25,767 nt of DNA, taken from contig CAZXCK010000056.1 in assembly GCA_964639225.1 (NCBI GenBank), positions 1-25,767 on the forward strand, in the 5' to 3' direction. A program made the position numbers and the translations under genes. The stretch comes from CAZXCK01 sp964639225 (GTDB lineage: Bacteria; Chloroflexota; Anaerolineae; Aggregatilineales; Phototrophicaceae). Under the pieces are notes generated by a model. That model saw only the letters and a list, made by a program, of their open reading frames with translations. It was not told the origin of the DNA and searched no databases. Shown piece after piece: positions 22,223 to 25,767 of the stretch (positions are counted from its first letter, which is position 1; each line of letters opens with the position of its first letter).

Positions 22223-22864
22223 ATGGGGTTTGGCAGGCGATCCGGCGCGCCGGGCTACGGCGGACAGGGGCCACCAGCCTGGCTGGTATTTCTGCTGGGG
22301 ATGGCGCTGGTCTTTGGCGTCTATTACATCTGGATCGGCGTCCAGGACTTCCTGACGACTGGTGCGCGCAATGTACAGGAAGCGACGCGCGAAGCGCAGT
22401 CTCAGGCGACGGCCACCGCCATCGAGATCGACGTGCGCGGGCTGAACGCCACCGCCCGCCCGACTTTTACACCCATCCCCGAATGCCAGGATTTTGTCGT
22501 CATCGTGGATGCGGCTATTGTGCGCCAGGGGCCGACGACCAGCTCGCAGCCGCTCGACTCGCTCGGTCGGGGCGAGGTGGTGTGTGTCATCGAGCAGCGC
22601 GGCGAGTGGTACCTTATCGACAACAACCCGGACACGCGCCGCATCGACGAGGCGTATATGTTTTTCAACATCATCGAGGCCGTGAACCCCACGCCCACGC
22701 CGACCGCCACCTATACGCCAGCGCCCACCGTCACGCAGGAACCAACGCTTACGCCCAGCATCACGCCATCACCGGCGCCAACGGCCACTCCAGACCCGGA
22801 CGCGACGGAGACGCCGACGCCCAGCCCAACCACCACGCCGACCGTCCCCGTCCAGAGCATCTGA
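22223..22864 (+). CDS. Membrane-anchored SH3-like domain protein with Thr/Pro-rich tail
   Basis: 213 residues. A single membrane helix (PAWLVFLLGMALVFGVYYIW) near the N-terminus is followed by an Ala/Thr-rich stretch. A bacterial SH3-like domain comes next (about 88-155: DAAIVRQGPTTSSQPLDSLG and VVCVIEQRGEWYLID). The tail consists of TPTPTATYTP-type repeats rich in Thr and Pro, a tail style common in surface proteins of Chloroflexota. ATG 22223 is preferred, with AGGAG at 22207-22211; a TTG at 22193 is in frame. The SH3-like part suggests binding to the cell wall or to peptides. The last 96 bases overlap the end of the convergent MFS gene on the other strand. Confidence 0.72.
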   Translation: MGFGRRSGAPGYGGQGPPAWLVFLLGMALVFGVYYIWIGVQDFLTTGARNVQEATREAQSQATATAIEIDVRGLNATARPTFTPIPECQDFVVIVDAAIVRQGPTTSSQPLDSLGRGEVVCVIEQRGEWYLIDNNPDTRRIDEAYMFFNIIEAVNPTPTPTATYTPAPTVTQEPTLTPSITPSPAPTATPDPDATETPTPSPTTTPTVPVQSI

Positions 22865-24106
22865 CGGTTCGGTGACTGGCAGCATGGTCTGCGTCACGCG
22901 GATGGCCGCCTCGGCCATATCGACCGGGTTGTAATAGGTGAAGATGCCGGCCATCAGCCGCAGGGCCGCACCCAGCAGCAGAATAACCACCAGCGACGGG
23001 ATGTTGCTCATCAGCAGACCGCCCAGCAGCGGCCCGACGAACACCGACAGGGCGATCACCTGCTGGTAAGCGACCGACGAAGCGGTCGCCTCGCGCTGTG
23101 GTATGCGCTCCACCAGGAACACATACATGGCGATGGTGGCCGCCGTCCAGGTCGCGCCGGAGATAAACGCGCCGAGCAGGGTCAGCTCCAGGATGGGCGA
23201 CAGGCCGATAATCAGCGCGGCGAGGGCGGTACCACTCACCGACAGCGCCATAAACAGCCGCAGCCCCAGGCGGCGCAGCAGCCGCTCGGTGAGCATGGCC
23301 GCCAGCGCCCCGGCCATCAGTTCCGCCATGCCGAACATGGCCATAAACGCCTCGCCCGCGCCCAGTTCATCGACCAGCCGCAGCGGTGTCGCCATGATGA
23401 TGGCGAAGAACGTGATATGCCCCAGCGCCGCCACGAAGGCCACCGCCAGGAAATCCCGCGAGCGCCAGATGCTCATACTCGAGTGGCCGGGCTGGTGGGC
23501 TGGCTCCGGGTAGAGGACGCGCACATGCGTCACATGGCGGAAACTCACCAGGGCGAACAGAAACGCCAGGCCGAACATGATCTGGTAATTGATAGGGAAC
23601 GGCACTTTTTCCAGCATGATGCCAAAAGCAATCGCACCAACGGCGATGGTGACATTCATGGCCAGCGTGCGCCGGCTGGCGAGGGCGGTCTGGCGTTCCT
23701 GGCTGACAGATTCGCGCATCAGCAGCAGGAAGATGGCGCCGGATATGCCCTGTGGCAGCGCCGACAGCGCCATGGCGGTAATGAGCCAGGTCATCTGCCA
23801 TTCTGGCGGGAAGAACGGCGTGAAGGCTGGCAGCAGAAACACCAGCCGGAAGGACAGAGTCGGCAGGATGATGGCCCGCAGCGTATCCGCAAAGCGCCGC
23901 CGCCACCAGCCAGAAAGCCCGGTGGACAAAAACAGCGCCGCGCCTGGCAGCGCCGCCAGCAGACTCAGCTCGTCGGAAGTAGCGCCCAGCCGGATGGCGA
24001 AAATGGACATAAAGCGACTGGTCGCCGCCAGTGCCAGCCCAAACCAGGCAATATCAAAGATCAAATGCGTGACGTTCGTCTGTTCGGTTGTATGTACGTT
24101 GTGCAA
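22769..24106 (-). CDS. Major facilitator superfamily transporter
   Basis: 445 residues on the minus strand with about 12 membrane helices in two halves. A charged loop lies between (VRVLYPEPAHQPGHSSMSIW). The short loop RLLRRLGLRL between helices and FLVERIPQREATASSVAYQQ, typical of the helix 10-11 loop, support an MFS drug/sugar exporter-like protein. The start is taken as TTG 24106, as homology seems to begin near HLIFDIAWFGLALAATSRFM; the ribosome binding site is weak. The last 35 or so residues are Arg/Gly/Trp-rich and read antisense to the Thr/Pro repeats of the neighbour, so the natural C-terminus probably follows ITVTQ-like sequence and the tail is an overlap artefact of real readthrough to the first stop. 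Substrate unknown. Confidence 0.85.
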   Translation of the reverse strand: MHNVHTTEQTNVTHLIFDIAWFGLALAATSRFMSIFAIRLGATSDELSLLAALPGAALFLSTGLSGWWRRRFADTLRAIILPTLSFRLVFLLPAFTPFFPPEWQMTWLITAMALSALPQGISGAIFLLLMRESVSQERQTALASRRTLAMNVTIAVGAIAFGIMLEKVPFPINYQIMFGLAFLFALVSFRHVTHVRVLYPEPAHQPGHSSMSIWRSRDFLAVAFVAALGHITFFAIIMATPLRLVDELGAGEAFMAMFGMAELMAGALAAMLTERLLRRLGLRLFMALSVSGTALAALIIGLSPILELTLLGAFISGATWTAATIAMYVFLVERIPQREATASSVAYQQVIALSVFVGPLLGGLLMSNIPSLVVILLLGAALRLMAGIFTYYNPVDMAEAAIRVTQTMLPVTEPSDALDGDGRRGGWAGRRRLRRVRVWSGRWRR

Positions 24107-24154
24107 CTGAAGGAAATCCCGCCGGCAGAGGCGTATGCGCGAGATAGGCTACTA

Positions 24155-24188
24155 AGCGATAGCATAGCACCATTTACGCGCCGGTAAA
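24155..24188 (-). promoter_or_regulatory. Possible promoter and overlapping palindrome for the MFS gene
   Basis: On the minus strand TTTACC and TATGCT are 16 bases apart. The palindrome ATTTAC-N6-GTAAAT (24172-24189) covers the -35 side and could be an operator. Each box matches the consensus at four of six positions only. Confidence 0.3.
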
Positions 24189-24234
24189 TATCCAGATTAT
24201 TGGACTTAAGATTTTCTCATTTTTTGGGGGTTCC

Positions 24235-24274
24235 CCGGCAGGTTTTTGTGTTCTCTGCCGGATACGCATACAAT
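24235..24274 (+). promoter_or_regulatory. Inverted repeat and possible promoter before the unknown membrane protein gene
   Basis: CCGGCAG (24235-24241) and CTGCCGG (24255-24261) form a perfect seven-pair inverted repeat. TTGTGT (24246-24251) in its loop and TACAAT (24269-24274) are 17 bases apart. The -10 is good (five of six) and the -35 poor. Confidence 0.4.
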
Positions 24275-24341
24275 TTAGTTTGCTGGCGGCGAGCGAACGG
24301 TGTCGCCGGCGATTGTGCTCACTGGCAGCGAGGACCGCACG

Positions 24342-25613
24342 ATGCTGAACTCATCCATCATTCAGGTCGCCATCGGACTGATTTTTGTCTTTGCTCTGGT
24401 TTCGATACTGGTCACGCAGATCAACAGCGTCCTCACCTCACTGCTTAAGCTGCGCAGCCGCAACCTCAAGGCCAGCCTGCAGGAGATGCTCACCGACAGC
24501 CAGATTCAGGCGCGGCTGCTGGCTCACCCGGTCATCAATCTGGTGGATGTGGCGGTACCGCAGGTCAAACTCAGCGCGCAGCAGGCCCAGGATGTCGCCG
24601 CTACCGAAACCACGCGTGTGGCTTACATCAAACCCTCGACCTTTGTCGAGGCGCTCATGAGCATCATCACATCCGATACTGAAGATGAACTGTACAATCC
24701 GCTGCAGCGGGCTGTGAACACCATGTCGCCCAGTGTGGAGCGTTCGCAGCTCCGCGAGTATCTGCGCAGCCTGCGCACCGCCTACAGCGAGCAGACGGTG
24801 CGTGCCATCTACGCCACCATCGACGAGATTCCCGACGAGCCAACGCGCACCAGGCTGCTGCAGGGCATCCAGGACGTCGAGAACAATATCAACCAACTGC
24901 GCTTCAAAAACGATGAGCTGGCCGTGCTGATGAACAGCATGAAAACGATCCGCGACCCGAATCTCAGAGGCGCGCTGCAAACGGTACTCTCCGGCGCGCA
25001 GAGTTTGCAGCAGGCGCGCTCACGCTTAGAAGAGTGGTTTAATGAGAACATGAACCGCGCCTCGACCGCCTTCCAGCGCCAGATGCAGATCGTGTCGCTG
25101 TTTGTGGCGCTGACGGTGGCCGTCGTCGCTAACATCGACGCGCTGCACATCGGGCGTATGCTTTGGGAAGACCCGGAACTGCGCCAGGCGCTGGCCGAGG
25201 CCGCGCTGGAGTTCGACGAGGAGAGCCTGCTCGCCCAGACCCAGCCTCCCGCCACCGACAACGGCGAGGCCGTCACCGATGACGACGAGACCAGCATCGA
25301 CGATGTCATCGAAGAGTTCGGGCTGGCTCAGGATACGGTGCAGGTTCTGCTGGATTTGCAGCTTCCCATCGGCTGGCAGTTCACCAAAGTCACCGATGAG
25401 ATGGTCGCCAGCGCCCAGGCGCTGGGCCTGCCAGACCCGCGCACCAACCCGCGCAATTTCCGCAACCTGTTCGAGGGTAGCCTGGGCGACGTGCTGGCGG
25501 TGTGGTTTAACAAGATTATCGGCATCCTGGCGACGACCATCGCCGCCGCACAGGGCGCGCCCTTCTGGTTTGATCTGCTCAACCGGGCGCGGCAGGTGTC
25601 CAGCAGCAAGTAG
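24342..25613 (+). CDS. Membrane protein of unknown function ending in GAPFWFDLLNR
   Basis: 423 residues; not assigned to a known family. An N-terminal membrane helix (IIQVAIGLIFVFALVSILVT) is followed by a long helical, charged region (about 30-235) rich in Gln, Arg and Glu with coiled-coil character (DVENNINQLRFKNDELAVLM). A second hydrophobic segment is QIVSLFVALTVAVVANIDAL. An acidic Asp/Glu-rich linker follows (TDDDETSIDDVIEEFG), then a last hydrophobic segment (IIGILATTIAAAQGAPFWFD) with the closing LLNRARQ. The GAPFWFDLLN ending is, from memory, shared by many uncharacterised bacterial membrane proteins. ATG 24342 is chosen with GAGG at 24330-24333; a GTG at 24300 is in frame. It stands alone at the window end, divergent from the MFS gene. 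Confidence 0.8.
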   Translation: MLNSSIIQVAIGLIFVFALVSILVTQINSVLTSLLKLRSRNLKASLQEMLTDSQIQARLLAHPVINLVDVAVPQVKLSAQQAQDVAATETTRVAYIKPSTFVEALMSIITSDTEDELYNPLQRAVNTMSPSVERSQLREYLRSLRTAYSEQTVRAIYATIDEIPDEPTRTRLLQGIQDVENNINQLRFKNDELAVLMNSMKTIRDPNLRGALQTVLSGAQSLQQARSRLEEWFNENMNRASTAFQRQMQIVSLFVALTVAVVANIDALHIGRMLWEDPELRQALAEAALEFDEESLLAQTQPPATDNGEAVTDDDETSIDDVIEEFGLAQDTVQVLLDLQLPIGWQFTKVTDEMVASAQALGLPDPRTNPRNFRNLFEGSLGDVLAVWFNKIIGILATTIAAAQGAPFWFDLLNRARQVSSSK

Positions 25614-25632
25614 CGACGATACGCATGCGATG

Positions 25633-25658
25633 GCGCTCTGGGATTGCTCCCAGGGTGC
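25633..25658 (+). terminator. Hairpin after the unknown membrane protein gene
   Basis: CTGGGA (25638-25643) pairs with TCCCAG (25648-25653), loop TTGC, and five further pairs (two G-T) lengthen it to 11. No T-run. It is placed 19 bases after the stop. Confidence 0.5.
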
Positions 25659-25686
25659 ATTCGGATTTGGGGGCAAACCTGCCTCG

Positions 25687-25747
25687 TCCGGCATTAAAAC
25701 ATAAGTACAGCAGCGGACCGATCCCGCCCGGCGTTAAAACACCGGGC
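25687..25747. repeat. Two copies of a CCGGC(A/G)TTAAAACA element, one in a palindrome
   Basis: TCCGGCATTAAAACA (25687-25701) and CCCGGCGTTAAAACA (25727-25741) agree at 13 of 15 positions and lie 40 bases apart. The second is the left part of a 22-base imperfect palindrome, GCCCGG-C-GTT-AA-AAC-A-CCGGGC (25726-25747). This looks like a dispersed intergenic repeat that is cut off by the window edge. Confidence 0.55.
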
Positions 25748-25767
25748 TACAGGAAGCGTGTCTGCTA

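Overview
The window looks like chromosomal DNA from a GC-rich bacterium of the phylum Chloroflexota, probably Anaerolineae-like. This is an inference from several traits seen together: a ThrRS without a TGS domain, a protein with a long Thr-Pro-Thr-Pro tail, a LacI/ABC/GH3 sugar locus, and short palindromic intergenic repeats. No rRNA or other decisive taxonomic marker is present.

Layout. (1) 1-3255 (+): the end of a copper nitrite reductase gene (nirK), then two tandem four-helix membrane proteins resembling a piece of heme-copper oxidase subunit I, a DUF2249 protein, a small cupin and a large NnrS-like membrane protein. Together they form a nitrite/NO-related cluster. (2) 3239-3613 (-): a decayed C-terminal fragment of an IS200/IS605-type TnpB. 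(3) 3743-6806 (+): threonyl-tRNA synthetase and an exported beta-propeller protein. (4) 6826-6987: tRNA-Val(CAC) with a clear promoter and a rho-independent terminator. (5) 6988-7361: a gene-free stretch with small repeats, a long palindrome and the lacI promoter/operators. (6) 7362-18558 (+): a beta-glucan/cellulose utilisation locus made of a LacI-family repressor, a structured leader with terminator and operator, a sugar-binding protein, two permeases, a cytoplasmic GH3 enzyme, and an exported 1477-residue GH3-CBM9-GH9 fusion. (7) 18646-19224: a CRP/FNR-like palindrome, an AhpD-like gene and a terminator. (8) 19276-21623 (-): a YacL-like PIN-TRAM membrane protein and an FAD-dependent monooxygenase-like protein. 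(9) 21736-25613: a single-domain response regulator, an SH3-like membrane protein with a Thr/Pro tail, a convergent and overlapping MFS transporter, and a membrane protein of unknown function. The right edge holds a small palindromic repeat.

How the genes fit together. The sugar locus reads as one catabolic unit. The exported fusion would cut cellulose or beta-glucan (GH9) and release terminal glucose (GH3) while held to the polysaccharide by the CBM9-like domain. The binding protein and permeases would import oligosaccharides, which the signal-less GH3 would hydrolyse in the cytoplasm. The same palindrome, GAAACCGGTTTC or close variants, lies at the lacI promoter and before the transporter operon, so the LacI-family protein probably controls both itself and the operon. 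No transport ATPase is encoded here, so a shared ATPase elsewhere is likely.

Most notable: the GH3-CBM9-GH9 fusion, the structured leader at 8418-8501 with two competing partners for one strand, the tandem mini oxidase-like proteins that each keep a different half of an HxH motif, and the exact TGTGA-N6-TCACA palindrome upstream of the AhpD-like gene. All calls come from reading the sequence; no database search was run.
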